A DNA stretch of 64,000 nucleotides. Source: Flavobacterium sp. BFFFF1 (GTDB lineage Bacteria; Bacteroidota; Bacteroidia; Flavobacteriales; Flavobacteriaceae). Both the position numbers and the translations under genes were made by a program. This document shows positions 33,275-42,741 of this stretch, in pieces. The stretch is taken from assembly GCF_002256285.1 (NCBI RefSeq), contig NZ_NKJE01000007.1, positions 62,001 to 126,000 of the forward strand. Direction: 5' to 3'. The notes under the pieces were generated by a model. The model saw only the letters and a program-made list of their open reading frames with translations, was not told where the DNA came from and searched no databases. The stretch's first letter is position 1. Every line of letters starts with the position of its first letter.

Positions 33275-35542
33275 ATGAGGAATTTGAAAAACTCACTTTT
33301 TTACATCTTTACCATTTCCGGTTTTTCCGCGCTCATCTATTGGATTATTACACAAGGCAAACAGCTTGAAGCCGGACGCAGTATTGTTGTGAAAACGGGA
33401 AAGGGCCAATGGAATGAATTTCTGGGTTCGATGACCCACAACCTGCAGGAATCTTTGGCGATATTGTTGTTGCAAATCCTTTCGATCATTTTAGTGGCGC
33501 GCGTATTTGGCTGGTTTTTCCGGAAAATCGGGCAACAGTCTGTCGTCGGTGAAATGGTGGCGGGAATCGTGCTGGGGCCGTCATTGCTCGGTTTGTATTT
33601 CCCTGAATTTTCGAATACACTTTTCCCTGCAGAGTCATTGGGCAACCTGAAACTATTCAGCCAGCTCGGATTGATTTTCTTCATGTTCGTAATCGGTATG
33701 GAACTTGACCTTAAGGCTTTAAAAAATAAGGCTAACGATGCGGTAGTCATCAGCCATGCCAGCATCATCTTCCCATTTGCACTGGGTACCGGCCTTGGGT
33801 ATTTCATCTACAAACAATTTGCCCCTCCGGGCGTAGAGTTCCTTTCGTTTGCCTTATTTATTGGGATTTCAATGAGCATCACTGCATTTCCGGTGCTGGC
33901 GCGTATTGTACAGGAACGCGGTATCCATCGGACAAAGCTCGGCACTATTGTCATTACCTGTGCCGCAGCCGATGACATCACCGCCTGGTGTATCCTTGCT
34001 ACCGTTATTGCCATTGTAAAAGCTGGTTCGATTGTGAGTTCACTGTACGTCATTGGCCTTGCTATCGCTTATGTATTCCTGATGCTGAATGTCGTCAGGC
34101 CATTTTTAGCGAAAGTTGGCGAGCTGAAAAATTCACGCCAAAGCCTCAGCAAACCGGTGGTTGCGATTTTTTTCCTGACGCTCATTATTTCGGCTTACAC
34201 AACGGAAATTATCGGAATCCACGCGCTTTTTGGCGCTTTCATGGCGGGTGCCATCATGCCTGATAACACAAAGTTCAGGAGCATTATCATTGACAAGGTA
34301 GAAGATTTGTCAGTGATTGTCCTGCTTCCGCTGTTTTTCGTTTTTACCGGATTACGGACAAAAATCGGCCTGATTGACAGCCCGGAAATGTGGAAAATTA
34401 CCGGCATCATTATCGTAGTGGCGGTAGCCGGAAAGTTTCTTGGAAGTGCTATTGCTGCAAAGTTTGTAGGCCAGAGCTGGCGCGACAGCCTTACCATCGG
34501 GGCGTTGATGAACACCCGCGGGTTGATGGAACTCATTGTGCTTAATATAGGCAAGGACCTTGGGGTGCTGGACGACCGGATTTTTGCAATGCTCGTCATC
34601 ATGGCCCTGGTTACCACATTCATGACGGGTCCCGCCCTGGATCTGATCAACTACATCTTTAAAACCAAAGACGAGATTATTCCCGAAGAAGTCAAGTCAG
34701 ACTCGAAATACAAAGTACTGATCTCTTTTGGGAATTCAGAACGCGGCAAAGCATTGCTTCGTCTTGCAAACAGTTTCGTCAGGAAAACCGGCGATGATAC
34801 TATCGTGACCGCGATGCATCTGACGCTCAGCAACGAGCTGCACACTTTCAATCTTGAGGAACAGGAAAAGAAAAGCTTTGCACCCATAATCCATGAATCT
34901 AACGAACTCGGACAAAAGATACTTACACTATTCAAAGCGTCGAATGACATCGACAGCGACATTGTAGAAATTGCAAACCAAGGCGAATACGATCTGTTGC
35001 TCGTCGGCCTCGGTCATTCTATTTTTGAAGGCACGCTGTTGGGAAAAGTATTGGGGTACACAACCCGAATCATCAACCCTGACCGGCTTTTGGATAAATT
35101 TACAGGAAAAGAAGGCCTTTTTGAGAATTCGCCATTTGATGAACGTACGAGGCAGATCATTGCGAAAAGCAAGATGCCGGTTGGGGTCTTGGTAGACAAA
35201 AATCTTGAAAAGCTCCAAAGCGCCTTCATGCCGATCTTCACAGCGGAAGATGCATTCCTTCTCGATTATGCCCAACGGCTTATCGTAAACAACGATACAA
35301 AAATCACGTTGATGGATCCGAACAATGCCATCCGCGACAACAAGGAAATCTACGGTAAAATCGATGAAATCGAGAAAGGAAAGCCAAACTTTGTTTCGAT
35401 GCAGGAAGATCGTGTCATGAAAAAAGACTTTCTCGAAAAACAGGACATCATGATCATCAGCCTAGAAAGCTGGAAGAAACTGGTAAACTCCCAAAGTACG
35501 TGGCTGAGTAACATTCCTTCTGTGTTAATCATTAAACCGTAG
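33275..35542 (+). CDS. CPA2-family cation:proton antiporter with C-terminal regulatory domain
   Basis: A 755-residue Kef/CPA2 transporter exchanging Na+ or K+ for protons. The N-terminal ~460 residues hold 12-13 membrane segments, including GEMVAGIVLGPSLLGLYFPEF, GLIFFMFVIGMELDL and CAAADDITAWCIL, the last carrying the double-Asp ion site. The C-terminal ~280 residues (from KYKVLISFGNSERGKALLRLANSF) form two universal-stress-protein-like halves rather than a RCK/KTN domain. It is followed after 2 bp by the sugE gene, so the two are likely co-transcribed. Confidence 0.9.
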   Translation: MRNLKNSLFYIFTISGFSALIYWIITQGKQLEAGRSIVVKTGKGQWNEFLGSMTHNLQESLAILLLQILSIILVARVFGWFFRKIGQQSVVGEMVAGIVLGPSLLGLYFPEFSNTLFPAESLGNLKLFSQLGLIFFMFVIGMELDLKALKNKANDAVVISHASIIFPFALGTGLGYFIYKQFAPPGVEFLSFALFIGISMSITAFPVLARIVQERGIHRTKLGTIVITCAAADDITAWCILATVIAIVKAGSIVSSLYVIGLAIAYVFLMLNVVRPFLAKVGELKNSRQSLSKPVVAIFFLTLIISAYTTEIIGIHALFGAFMAGAIMPDNTKFRSIIIDKVEDLSVIVLLPLFFVFTGLRTKIGLIDSPEMWKITGIIIVVAVAGKFLGSAIAAKFVGQSWRDSLTIGALMNTRGLMELIVLNIGKDLGVLDDRIFAMLVIMALVTTFMTGPALDLINYIFKTKDEIIPEEVKSDSKYKVLISFGNSERGKALLRLANSFVRKTGDDTIVTAMHLTLSNELHTFNLEEQEKKSFAPIIHESNELGQKILTLFKASNDIDSDIVEIANQGEYDLLLVGLGHSIFEGTLLGKVLGYTTRIINPDRLLDKFTGKEGLFENSPFDERTRQIIAKSKMPVGVLVDKNLEKLQSAFMPIFTAEDAFLLDYAQRLIVNNDTKITLMDPNNAIRDNKEIYGKIDEIEKGKPNFVSMQEDRVMKKDFLEKQDIMIISLESWKKLVNSQSTWLSNIPSVLIIKP

Positions 35543-35544
35543 CC

Positions 35545-35874
35545 ATGGCTTGGATTTTACTGATCATAGGCGGCCTGTTTGAGGTAGGTTTTGCTACCTG
35601 CTTAGGCAAAGCTAAAGAAACAACCGGAATGACCTCCCATGCATGGCTTGTAGGCTTCCTGGCGTGCCTCGCTATCAGTATGCTGCTCTTATACAAGGCA
35701 TCTCAGTCATTGCCCATTGGAACGGCGTATGCAGTTTGGACTGGAATTGGCGCCGTTGGGACTGTTTTGGTGGGGATTTTGCTATTCCGGGAACCCGCAG
35801 AATTCTGGCGCATCTTCTTCATCACCACGTTGATCGCATCGATCGTCGGATTGAAAATCGTATCGACCCACTAA
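35545..35874 (+). CDS. SMR-family SugE/Gdx-type transporter
   Basis: A 109-residue four-helix small multidrug resistance protein. Glu13 in GGLFEVGFA is the essential membrane-embedded acid of the family. YAVWTGIGAVGTVLVGILLFREP is the typical SMR third helix. The sequence is closest to the SugE/Gdx branch, which exports guanidinium and some quaternary amines as a dual-topology homodimer. No guanidine riboswitch is visible upstream; the gene instead follows the CPA2 antiporter after 2 bp. Its stop codon overlaps that of the convergent DUF5686 gene. Confidence 0.9.
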   Translation: MAWILLIIGGLFEVGFATCLGKAKETTGMTSHAWLVGFLACLAISMLLLYKASQSLPIGTAYAVWTGIGAVGTVLVGILLFREPAEFWRIFFITTLIASIVGLKIVSTH

Positions 35875-38363
35875 ATCCCTAAATCCAGAATAAAACTGAG
35901 TTTTATAGAAATGTTGTCTTCAAATCGTGGCAACTGGTTGGGACCATAACGATAAAATCCGGACAGTCCAAAACCTTTAAATATTTGATTCAGCTCGATC
36001 CCTGATTCAAAATATCCCCTGTCAAGCGTTTTATAAGCAATTCCGAGATGCTGCTCCGGACGTTCCAGATTTCCCCAGGCCATTCGGGATACCAGTACCA
36101 ATGAGGGCTTTACCTTTTTAAACAACATCACGCGCTTGAATCCGTGTTTCAGCTGAAAAAAAACATATTGGCTGGAGAAAAACTCATTAAAATACATCGT
36201 CTCGAAGCTGTTTTTACCCGCCAATGTTAGCCGCTGGAGCACTTTATCCTTGGTAAGGCTGTTCGGAGAGGTGTTATACAAATGTGTCAATGGGATGTCG
36301 CCAAATGCATAACCGGCTTCGACAAAAACCGCGGTCTTTTGCCCGGAAAGGTACTTTTTCTGGTATTCTGTCCGGAAATCGATTTTCCCGAAATTAAAAT
36401 CATTGTCTAAAACTCCAGGCAGCGATTTGGTAAACTGAAACGTAAACTTTGGATAGCGTTTTTCGATCTCGATTCTACCTGTGGGTGTCTGCATATAATC
36501 GCTAAAGGGATTCCACTGCAGCGAAACCATCGCAGTGGTCATATTATACGCCGCGTAATCCTTGCCATCGACGCGATATACGTAATCAAACTTCGGTTCC
36601 ACTACACTTCTTGACAATTGCCAGATGCTTTCCGTTTTCGGGATGATTTTGGTTTCAATAAATCCGCGCCAGGTCTGGTGCGTATAAAAAGTACTTAAGT
36701 TGATGGGGCGTGGGTCATACAATTTGAAAACACGCTTGTCAATGGCAAATGAGGTACTTGCAATCTCCCTGAGATCATCGGTATATCCACCGCCAATCCA
36801 TGAATTCGAGAACTTCCCGACCCGTACCGCACCGCCCAGATTGTATTTAAAGTTACCGTCTTTTGTTCCATAAGCAGTATAACCCTCAATACGGTATTTT
36901 TCAGAAAAACGCTCGTTTGTAATCCCTCCCGCACCCAGACGAAAACCCTCATAGTTATTGTAGCTAAGCAAATAGCGCAAATCCAGGTCGACCGGACCAA
37001 TTGGAATATACCCATTGATCAACTTCCGGCCAATCCTGAGCTTCTTCTCGACTTGCTCCTTTTTAGCAAGGCTATCCAGGCCGACATATGTTTTTCTGCT
37101 TCGTGAATCAAGGCTGTCTTTGCGGAACGTGTTCCAAAAGGACTCATCCCTGCGAATGGCGTCATCTTTCACTTCCATCGCAATAGACGATTTCCTGATA
37201 ATCAATGGCTGGTTGTATTCCCGATTAAAATACCAGGACCTGGAGAGCAGGTAGGTAAAATCTGAAGATTGCTTCTTGGGGCGGGGGTTTTTATCGTCGG
37301 CATCAAATTTAAAGGTCTCCCCGAGGATTTTGATATCCTCATCGTTTTTGCCTTTAACAATCTTGAATTCTTTCTCTGTAGGAAACCAGATGCCCTGCTC
37401 CGGAATATACTCAAACGAATGTGTCGCCGTAACGTCAAGCACGGTCTTCAGTCGCATGACGGCTTTGGCGACGGCATAGTGCTGCGTGTCGATATAAAGC
37501 AGGCCCTGCAATCCTGTTTTGCGGTATTTCCGTTTCGGAAAAAAATAAACGACATAGGTTTCGCGCCCGCCTACTTGCACTGTATCCAGCAAATGATAAT
37601 AATAATCTGAAAAAGCATCGTTGGAAATCGGACTGCTGTATTTGGTTTCAAAAAGTTCATACTTGCTGTCATAAACAGAAAATGACTGTAGATTAAACGA
37701 AACCACTTCATATATTGGTTTGTCAAATCCTGACATTCTGATCCCGCGCACCGTCTCCTTAAGTTTTCGTTCCTTAAATTGAAAATCAGACACTTTCTCC
37801 ATCTGAAAAAGATGCTGCGAACTGATTAATTTCTTGAAACGGAACGCCGATGAATCGGCCTTTGCAACCTGTGAACCATCACTTTTTTTTATAAAGACAG
37901 AATCAATGCTGCCGTCAATCGAATCGGGATTCGCTGTAACAATCAGCTTGTTGTACGCTTTAAATTGAAAAGTCTGCAATTTTCTTTGAGGGTCATTTTG
38001 CTTTTTTAACGAGATGGCCTTCCGGATAATTTCATATGCTGGATCCTCTTTCTTTGGAAGGACAACAGTTTCAAGGTTTTTTACTTCGGGGGTCAGCAGG
38101 ATTGTGATGAATTTTGAGTTTTTTACCTTCAACTCCTTTTTTTGGTAACCGATGTAAGAGACGGTCAATGCTTCAACGGTCATCGCACTGTCAAAACTGA
38201 ACTTTCCATCAATATCTGCAATCTGATTCGTCCCGTAACCATCGACAACCGTGGCAAAAGGTAAAGGCTCGCCCGTAACTGCGTCCTTTACCACGCCGTT
38301 CACGTGATGCTGCGCCGAAGAACAGAGCGAAAAAAACAACAAGAGCCAGGCGGCTGTCCTCAT
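35871..38363 (-). CDS. DUF5686 / CarboxypepD_reg-like outer-membrane protein
   Basis: An 830-residue outer-membrane protein. A signal peptide (AAWLLLFFSLCSSAQ) leads into a CarboxypepD_reg-like domain (residues ~17-90; VNGVVKDAVTGEPLPFATVV...VSYIGYQKKEL). A DUF5686 barrel follows, with many aromatic-rich strands (YAAYNMTTAMVSLQWNPFSDYM; FSGFYRYGPNQLPR-like end) and a terminal FILDLGI. Start set at 38363 to give the standard signal peptide. It is a frequent flavobacterial protein of unknown function. Tail-to-tail overlap with sugE is 4 bp. Confidence 0.85.
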   Translation of the reverse strand: MRTAAWLLLFFSLCSSAQHHVNGVVKDAVTGEPLPFATVVDGYGTNQIADIDGKFSFDSAMTVEALTVSYIGYQKKELKVKNSKFITILLTPEVKNLETVVLPKKEDPAYEIIRKAISLKKQNDPQRKLQTFQFKAYNKLIVTANPDSIDGSIDSVFIKKSDGSQVAKADSSAFRFKKLISSQHLFQMEKVSDFQFKERKLKETVRGIRMSGFDKPIYEVVSFNLQSFSVYDSKYELFETKYSSPISNDAFSDYYYHLLDTVQVGGRETYVVYFFPKRKYRKTGLQGLLYIDTQHYAVAKAVMRLKTVLDVTATHSFEYIPEQGIWFPTEKEFKIVKGKNDEDIKILGETFKFDADDKNPRPKKQSSDFTYLLSRSWYFNREYNQPLIIRKSSIAMEVKDDAIRRDESFWNTFRKDSLDSRSRKTYVGLDSLAKKEQVEKKLRIGRKLINGYIPIGPVDLDLRYLLSYNNYEGFRLGAGGITNERFSEKYRIEGYTAYGTKDGNFKYNLGGAVRVGKFSNSWIGGGYTDDLREIASTSFAIDKRVFKLYDPRPINLSTFYTHQTWRGFIETKIIPKTESIWQLSRSVVEPKFDYVYRVDGKDYAAYNMTTAMVSLQWNPFSDYMQTPTGRIEIEKRYPKFTFQFTKSLPGVLDNDFNFGKIDFRTEYQKKYLSGQKTAVFVEAGYAFGDIPLTHLYNTSPNSLTKDKVLQRLTLAGKNSFETMYFNEFFSSQYVFFQLKHGFKRVMLFKKVKPSLVLVSRMAWGNLERPEQHLGIAYKTLDRGYFESGIELNQIFKGFGLSGFYRYGPNQLPRFEDNISIKLSFILDLGI

Positions 38364-38405
38364 CTTATAGAATTGAAAGTAGTGCAAGTTACGATTCTAC
38401 CAAAT

Positions 38406-38441
38406 AAAAAATCCGCCCCGTATTTAAACGGAGCGGATTTT
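38406..38441 (-). terminator. Terminator downstream of frr
   Basis: AAATCCGC (38409-38416) pairs with GCGGATTT (38433-38440), with further CCGT/ACGG pairing inside. On the minus strand the stem is followed by a T-run, ending the pyrH-frr transcript. Confidence 0.85.
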
Positions 38442-38458
38442 ATCAATTTTTTATGATT

Positions 38459-39022
38459 TTAGACTTTCATGATTTCAGCCTCTTTTGTGGCGAGGTGCTC
38501 GTCTACCTTTTTGATGTAGGCATTCGTCAGGTTTTGGACTTCTTCTTCCGCTGTTTTGCAAACGTCCTCCGAAGTACCTTCCTTTTCAAGTTTTTTAATA
38601 TCGGTATTGGCGTCCTTTCTGGCATTCCTGATGCTGATTTTAGCATCCTCTGCTTCCACTTTAGCTTGTTTCACCAAATCGCGGCGGCGTTCTTCCGTCA
38701 ACGGCGGTACAGAAATAATGATCAAATCCCCATTATTCATTGGGTTAAAACCGATATTTGCCACCATAATCGCCTTTTCAATCGGTTGCAGCATATTGCG
38801 TTCCCATGGTTGGATCGTAATGGTCCTTGCGTCAGGCACATTGACGTTGGCAACCTGGGACAATGGCGTTGCAGAGCCATAATAGTCAACAAATACACCG
38901 CCAAGCATGGCAGGACTGGCCTTCCCTGCACGGATGTTCAGGAATTCCTTTTCAAGGTGCGCAATAGAACCCGACATGGATTCCTTAGTACTGTCTAAAA
39001 TAAAGTCAATCTCTTCGTTCAT
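38459..39022 (-). CDS. frr: Ribosome recycling factor
   Basis: A 187-residue RRF, which with EF-G splits post-termination ribosomes. Family motifs are visible: LEKEFLNIRAGKASPAML, VPDARTITIQPWERNMLQPIEKAI and PPLTEERRRDLVKQAKVEAEDAKISIRNARKDAN, covering the long helical domain and the inserted beta domain. It is immediately downstream of pyrH, the usual bacterial order. Confidence 0.97.
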   Translation of the reverse strand: MNEEIDFILDSTKESMSGSIAHLEKEFLNIRAGKASPAMLGGVFVDYYGSATPLSQVANVNVPDARTITIQPWERNMLQPIEKAIMVANIGFNPMNNGDLIIISVPPLTEERRRDLVKQAKVEAEDAKISIRNARKDANTDIKKLEKEGTSEDVCKTAEEEVQNLTNAYIKKVDEHLATKEAEIMKV

Positions 39023-39056
39023 TTCTTTAGATTTTCAGCGTTTTTATTATCTGATG

Positions 39057-39764
39057 TTATACGTTTACTTCTGTTCCAATGTTTTCGCCCTGGCAAATCT
39101 TTAAAAGATTGCCTCTTGTGTTCATGTCAAACACAACAATGGGAAGTTTATTTTCCTGGCTTAACGTGAATGCCGTCGTATCCATCACATTCAGCCCTTT
39201 TTTCAACACGTCTTCAAACGAGATGTAATCAAACTTTGTCGCATCCGGATTCTTTTCAGGGTCTGCGGTATAAATCCCATCGACACGCGTGCCTTTAAGG
39301 ATGACATCGGCGTGGATTTCAACACCGCGTAAAACGGCAGCAGTATCAGTCGTAAAATACGGATTTCCGGTACCGGCTCCAAAGATTACGATTCTGCCTT
39401 TTTCAAGATGGCGTACCGCCCTTCTTTTGATATACGGCTCTGCGATTGCTTCAATCTTTAACGCCGTCTGCAAACGGGTCAGCATGCCTTTGTCTTCCAG
39501 CGCGCCTTGTAAAGCCATACCGTTGATAACAGTGGCCAGCATTCCCATATAATCGCCCTGCACGCGGTCCATACCGTTGCTGGCACCGGCTACACCCCTG
39601 AAAATATTGCCCCCTCCGATAACAATTGCGATCTCGACGCCCGCATCGTGGATGGTTTTGATGTCTTCGGCGTATTCCGCTAATCTTGCCGGATCTATGC
39701 CGTACTGACGCTCTCCCATTAAGGCTTCACCGCTTAATTTCAGAAGGATTCTTTTAAATTTCAT
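39057..39764 (-). CDS. pyrH: Uridylate kinase (UMP kinase)
   Basis: A 235-residue hexameric bacterial UMP kinase of the amino-acid-kinase fold, making UDP from UMP. Motifs include [15 protein letters not shown] at the N-terminus, [47 protein letters not shown] and [13 protein letters not shown]. Start set at 39764 to match the family N-terminus ([13 protein letters not shown]). Promoter-like TATATTTG lies 100 bp upstream. Confidence 0.97.
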   Translation of the reverse strand: MKFKRILLKLSGEALMGERQYGIDPARLAEYAEDIKTIHDAGVEIAIVIGGGNIFRGVAGASNGMDRVQGDYMGMLATVINGMALQGALEDKGMLTRLQTALKIEAIAEPYIKRRAVRHLEKGRIVIFGAGTGNPYFTTDTAAVLRGVEIHADVILKGTRVDGIYTADPEKNPDATKFDYISFEDVLKKGLNVMDTTAFTLSQENKLPIVVFDMNTRGNLLKICQGENIGTEVNV

Positions 39765-39863
39765 TCGTTGAATATGTTTTAAAACACACATAGAAGTGGC
39801 TCCGCTTGTTCAATGCCGCCTGGGCAGCAGGGCTTATTTCATGTAGTATTTCGTTGAGTTGTG

Positions 39864-39871
39864 CAAATATA
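39864..39871 (-). promoter_or_regulatory. -7 promoter element of pyrH
   Basis: TATATTTG followed by CAC on the minus strand, matching TAnnTTTG, about 100 bp from the pyrH start. No -33 TTTG is clear. Confidence 0.45.
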
Positions 39872-39884
39872 GACATATTCTTAT

Positions 39885-39913
39885 GATTTGGAAATTTGGG
39901 GATTTGGAAATTT
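39885..39913 (+). repeat. Short 16-bp-period direct repeat
   Basis: GATTTGGAAATTT occurs at 39885-39897 and again at 39901-39913 with a 3-bp gap. It lies between the pyrH promoter region and hairpin repeat copy D. It is probably slippage-derived. Confidence 0.5.
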
Positions 39914-39950
39914 CAACAGGCTACAGGATTTCCAAAAGACTGCAAAACGC

Positions 39951-40031
39951 CAGCCCATCCCGAAGCTTCGGGAGAGGCGCTTATCCTTTTATTTCTTTCT
40001 TAAAAAATAAAAGATAGTCGCGCACAGCCGG
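39951..40031 (-). repeat. Dispersed intergenic hairpin repeat, copy D (reverse)
   Basis: Matches copy B in orientation: CCCGAAGCTTCGGGAGAGGCGC, then ATCCTTTTATTT (39983-39994) facing AAATAAAAGAT (40005-40015), then GCGCACAGCC. It is a shorter copy with an AT-rich hairpin centre. Confidence 0.65.
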
Positions 40032-40051
40032 AATATGCTCCAAAAAAAAAT

Positions 40052-40059
40052 TAATTTTG
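40052..40059 (+). promoter_or_regulatory. -7 promoter element of the thioredoxin-like gene
   Basis: TAATTTTG fits TAnnTTTG and ends only 4 bp before the ATG at 40064, implying a nearly leaderless mRNA. Confidence 0.45.
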
Positions 40060-40063
40060 ACGC

Positions 40064-40660
40064 ATGAAAGATATCTTTGAACACAGTTTTTCAAACGCCT
40101 TCAGTTATGGCGAATACCGGGCGTATGTTTCTAATCTTCTGGCAGACGGAAAATCGACTGGCCACAAGCAATCAGAAGACCTTACACATTACAGCAAAAT
40201 GAACGAAGCCCGGATGAACCGGCTCGACAAAACCATTGTCATCGGCGACGCGCAGGCAGCAGTTTTTCAATCGCTCCATAAAAAACACACCTGGCTGGTG
40301 CTCTCAGAAGGTTGGTGTGGTGATGCGGCCCAAGCGTTGCCGGTGATGCATAAACTGGTGTCATTTTCCGAAAATATCGACCTGAAAATTGTACTCCGCG
40401 ACGACAATGCGGGTTTGATGGACTTATTTCTGACCAACGGGTCCAGATCCATCCCTAAACTGATTGTGCTCGACGAAGCCTTTGAAGTTAAAGCACTCTG
40501 GGGGCCACGGCCGGAACCTGCCATAGACCTGGTTACCCACTATAAAAAATTACATGGTGTCTTTGATGATGCCGGAAAGACGGCACTGCAATTGTGGTAC
40601 ACAAAAGACAAAGGAAATGCGATTCAGCAGGAACTCGCTGCGCTTATGGAAAACCTATAA
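40064..40660 (+). CDS. Thioredoxin-fold protein with single-cysteine active site
   Basis: A 198-residue cytoplasmic protein of the Thioredoxin_9 type. The active-site region reads LSEGWCGDAAQALP (residues ~83-96), so only the first Cys of a CxxC motif remains (WCGD). The cis-Pro lies in SIPKLIVLD. Such proteins may use a monothiol mechanism or be non-redox adaptors. It converges with the barrel protein that follows, with a 6-bp tail overlap. Function unknown. Confidence 0.75.
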   Translation: MKDIFEHSFSNAFSYGEYRAYVSNLLADGKSTGHKQSEDLTHYSKMNEARMNRLDKTIVIGDAQAAVFQSLHKKHTWLVLSEGWCGDAAQALPVMHKLVSFSENIDLKIVLRDDNAGLMDLFLTNGSRSIPKLIVLDEAFEVKALWGPRPEPAIDLVTHYKKLHGVFDDAGKTALQLWYTKDKGNAIQQELAALMENL

Positions 40661-41242
40661 GAACGTGTAGCCTAAACCGATATTAAACGTGGACAGGCTT
40701 TCAAAATCTACAGGTTTAAAATGATAGTATGAGATCTCGATAAAAACCGAAAACATGCCTTTCTGATGTCCTTCCTCATCATCGAGAACGGCCACATCAA
40801 GTCCCAGGTTGCCCCGCAGGAAATCCCCTGAAAAGCGGTTTTGGTTCAGCACAAAAACCTTTCCATATCCAAATGAGGCAAAAGGCCGCAACTCATCGTC
40901 CTGCGACACCCGCGGCGCAACTTTAACATTCCCAAAAACAGGTGCCGATACCAGGCCGGGATCCGATTTCCATTCTATTCCTGTATGAAGGCCCAACAAC
41001 ATCCAATCGGTGACCCTTCTCCCAAAACCAGCGCGGAGGTAAGCGCCGCTCGCACGGAGAAAATTCTCGTCATCATTGTCACCAAATGCTTCATTCTGCT
41101 TTAGCGGTGCCGCCAATTCAACCTCAAAATAATTTCTGGTTTGCCGCTTCACCGGCTCCATATCCTGCGCACTTAACCCGCAGGAAGCCGACAGGAGAAA
41201 TGCGATACATGCAAAAAGTCTAAAGTTGGAAAGTGTTTTCAA
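40655..41242 (-). CDS. Small outer-membrane beta-barrel protein
   Basis: A 195-residue protein with a signal peptide (LFACIAFLLSASCGLSAQ) and regular beta strands ending in FNIGLGYTFL, fitting a small outer-membrane barrel. It begins with TTG at 41242 and overlaps the end of truB by 23 bp, so it is probably the last gene of the ftsX-DUF3098-uppP-truB operon. No closer family could be named. Confidence 0.7.
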   Translation of the reverse strand: MKTLSNFRLFACIAFLLSASCGLSAQDMEPVKRQTRNYFEVELAAPLKQNEAFGDNDDENFLRASGAYLRAGFGRRVTDWMLLGLHTGIEWKSDPGLVSAPVFGNVKVAPRVSQDDELRPFASFGYGKVFVLNQNRFSGDFLRGNLGLDVAVLDDEEGHQKGMFSVFIEISYYHFKPVDFESLSTFNIGLGYTFL

Positions 41243-41909
41243 AGTCTGCTATTTGTGTGGCATCATTAACGTGGTAATCCCCGATTTTAGTGCGTCGTAA
41301 GGCGATCAAATGAGCTCCTGATCCAAGTGCTTTGCCAAAATCGTAAGCCAAAGACCGAATGTAGGTGCCTTTACTGCACACCACCCTGAAATCAATTTCC
41401 GGCAGTGCCATACGTGTGATTTCAAACTCGTGGATCGTGGTTTTTCGGAACGCAATTTCTACTGTTTCCCCGGCACGCGCATGCTCATAAAGCCGTTTTC
41501 CATCCTTTTTTATAGCAGAAAAAACGGGCGGCTTTTGGTCGATTTCACCCATAAACTGCGTCGTCGTCTCAGCCACCAATGCGTCATCAATATGCGATAT
41601 GGGAAAAGTAGCATCAATTTCGGTCTCAAGATCGTAAGACGGCGTGGTGGCACCAATATAAAAAGTACCAGTATATTCTTTAGCCTGTCCCTGCAGTTCG
41701 CTGATTCTTTTGGTAAATTTTCCTGTGCAGACGATCAGCAATCCGGTCGCCAGAGGGTCAAGTGTCCCTGCGTGACCAATCTTAATTTTCTTAAGTCCCA
41801 GTTTGCTCTTTAAAGCCCATTTCATTTTATTCACGGCCTGGAACGATGACCAATGCAACGGCTTATCGATCAGCAGCACCTGGCCATTCTGAAAATCTTC
41901 AGCAGTCAT
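41220..41909 (-). CDS. truB: tRNA pseudouridine(55) synthase
   Basis: A 229-residue TruB converting U55 of tRNAs to pseudouridine. The N-terminal DKPLHWSSFQAVNKMKW and the catalytic Asp in GHAGTLDPLATGLLIVCTGKFTK (residues ~45-67) are intact. KTYTG-like YTGTFYIGATTPSYDLE and CSKGTYIRSLAYDFG follow. The C-terminal PUA-type domain is absent or short, as usual in this group. The start overlaps the uppP stop by one base. Confidence 0.95.
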   Translation of the reverse strand: MTAEDFQNGQVLLIDKPLHWSSFQAVNKMKWALKSKLGLKKIKIGHAGTLDPLATGLLIVCTGKFTKRISELQGQAKEYTGTFYIGATTPSYDLETEIDATFPISHIDDALVAETTTQFMGEIDQKPPVFSAIKKDGKRLYEHARAGETVEIAFRKTTIHEFEITRMALPEIDFRVVCSKGTYIRSLAYDFGKALGSGAHLIALRRTKIGDYHVNDATQIADFENTFQL

Positions 41910-42709
41910 TATTTGTTGGTTGGTGCGAAAAAGTAAATCGAAAGGATGATCAGGCCGATCAGGATCCTGTAATACCCAAAAATCCGGAATCCGTTTTTGG
42001 TCAGGTAGCTGATCAGGAATTTAATGGATGCATAGGAAACGATGAAGGCCACAATATTTCCAACTGCAAGAATCCCCATATTGCCGGTGTTCAGTACTTC
42101 GGGGGAATGTTTATAAACATCAAAAATACTTTTTACCGTCGCAGCGAGCATCGTAGGTACAGCGAGAAAAAATGAAAATTCCGCGGCAGTCTTGCGGTCC
42201 AGTTTTTGCTCCATCCCACCGATGATGGTCGAGGCACTGCGGCTCATTCCGGGAAAAACGATGGCCAGCGTCTGGTAAAACCCAATCGTAAGCGCCTTTT
42301 TGTTGGTGATTTGTGTCTCGTCTGTAATTTTTGGATTCGTGAACCACTTGTCTACAAACAGCAGCAACACGCCGCCAATCACCAGCATCATCGCAATCAC
42401 GACGGGCGTTTCCATCATTTTCTCGATATGTTTTTTAAAAAGTCCGCCAATGACCAATGCGGGGATTACCGCAATCATCAGCTTCACATAAAACCCCAGC
42501 CTCTTGAAGTCAAAGAATTTACGCCAGTAAATGACAACCACCGAAAGGATGGCGGCCAACTGGATGACAATTTCGAATAATTTGGTGAACTCATCTTTTT
42601 CGATACCCATAAAAGAGGAAAAGATGACCATGTGCCCCGTGGACGAAACCGGAAGGAACTCGGTGATCCCTTCAATGACTGCCAGGAATACGGCCTGAAT
42701 ATAATCCAT
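41909..42709 (-). CDS. uppP: Undecaprenyl-diphosphate phosphatase
   Basis: A 266-residue multi-spanning membrane enzyme recycling undecaprenyl diphosphate to the monophosphate for cell-wall synthesis. The two family motifs are visible: EGITEFLPVSSTGHM near residue 13 and PGMSRSASTIIGGM near residue 158. Eight or so membrane segments fill the rest. It lies between DUF3098 and truB in a same-strand cluster with ftsX. Confidence 0.95.
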   Translation of the reverse strand: MDYIQAVFLAVIEGITEFLPVSSTGHMVIFSSFMGIEKDEFTKLFEIVIQLAAILSVVVIYWRKFFDFKRLGFYVKLMIAVIPALVIGGLFKKHIEKMMETPVVIAMMLVIGGVLLLFVDKWFTNPKITDETQITNKKALTIGFYQTLAIVFPGMSRSASTIIGGMEQKLDRKTAAEFSFFLAVPTMLAATVKSIFDVYKHSPEVLNTGNMGILAVGNIVAFIVSYASIKFLISYLTKNGFRIFGYYRILIGLIILSIYFFAPTNK

Positions 42710-42741
42710 AAAAGATGGGTATTATTGGTTTGTTTTTGAGG

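Noticed and set aside
35530..35545. Guanidine riboswitch for the SugE/Gdx-type gene
   Set aside because: Only 2 bp separate it from the antiporter gene; no room for a riboswitch and none is seen upstream of the operon.
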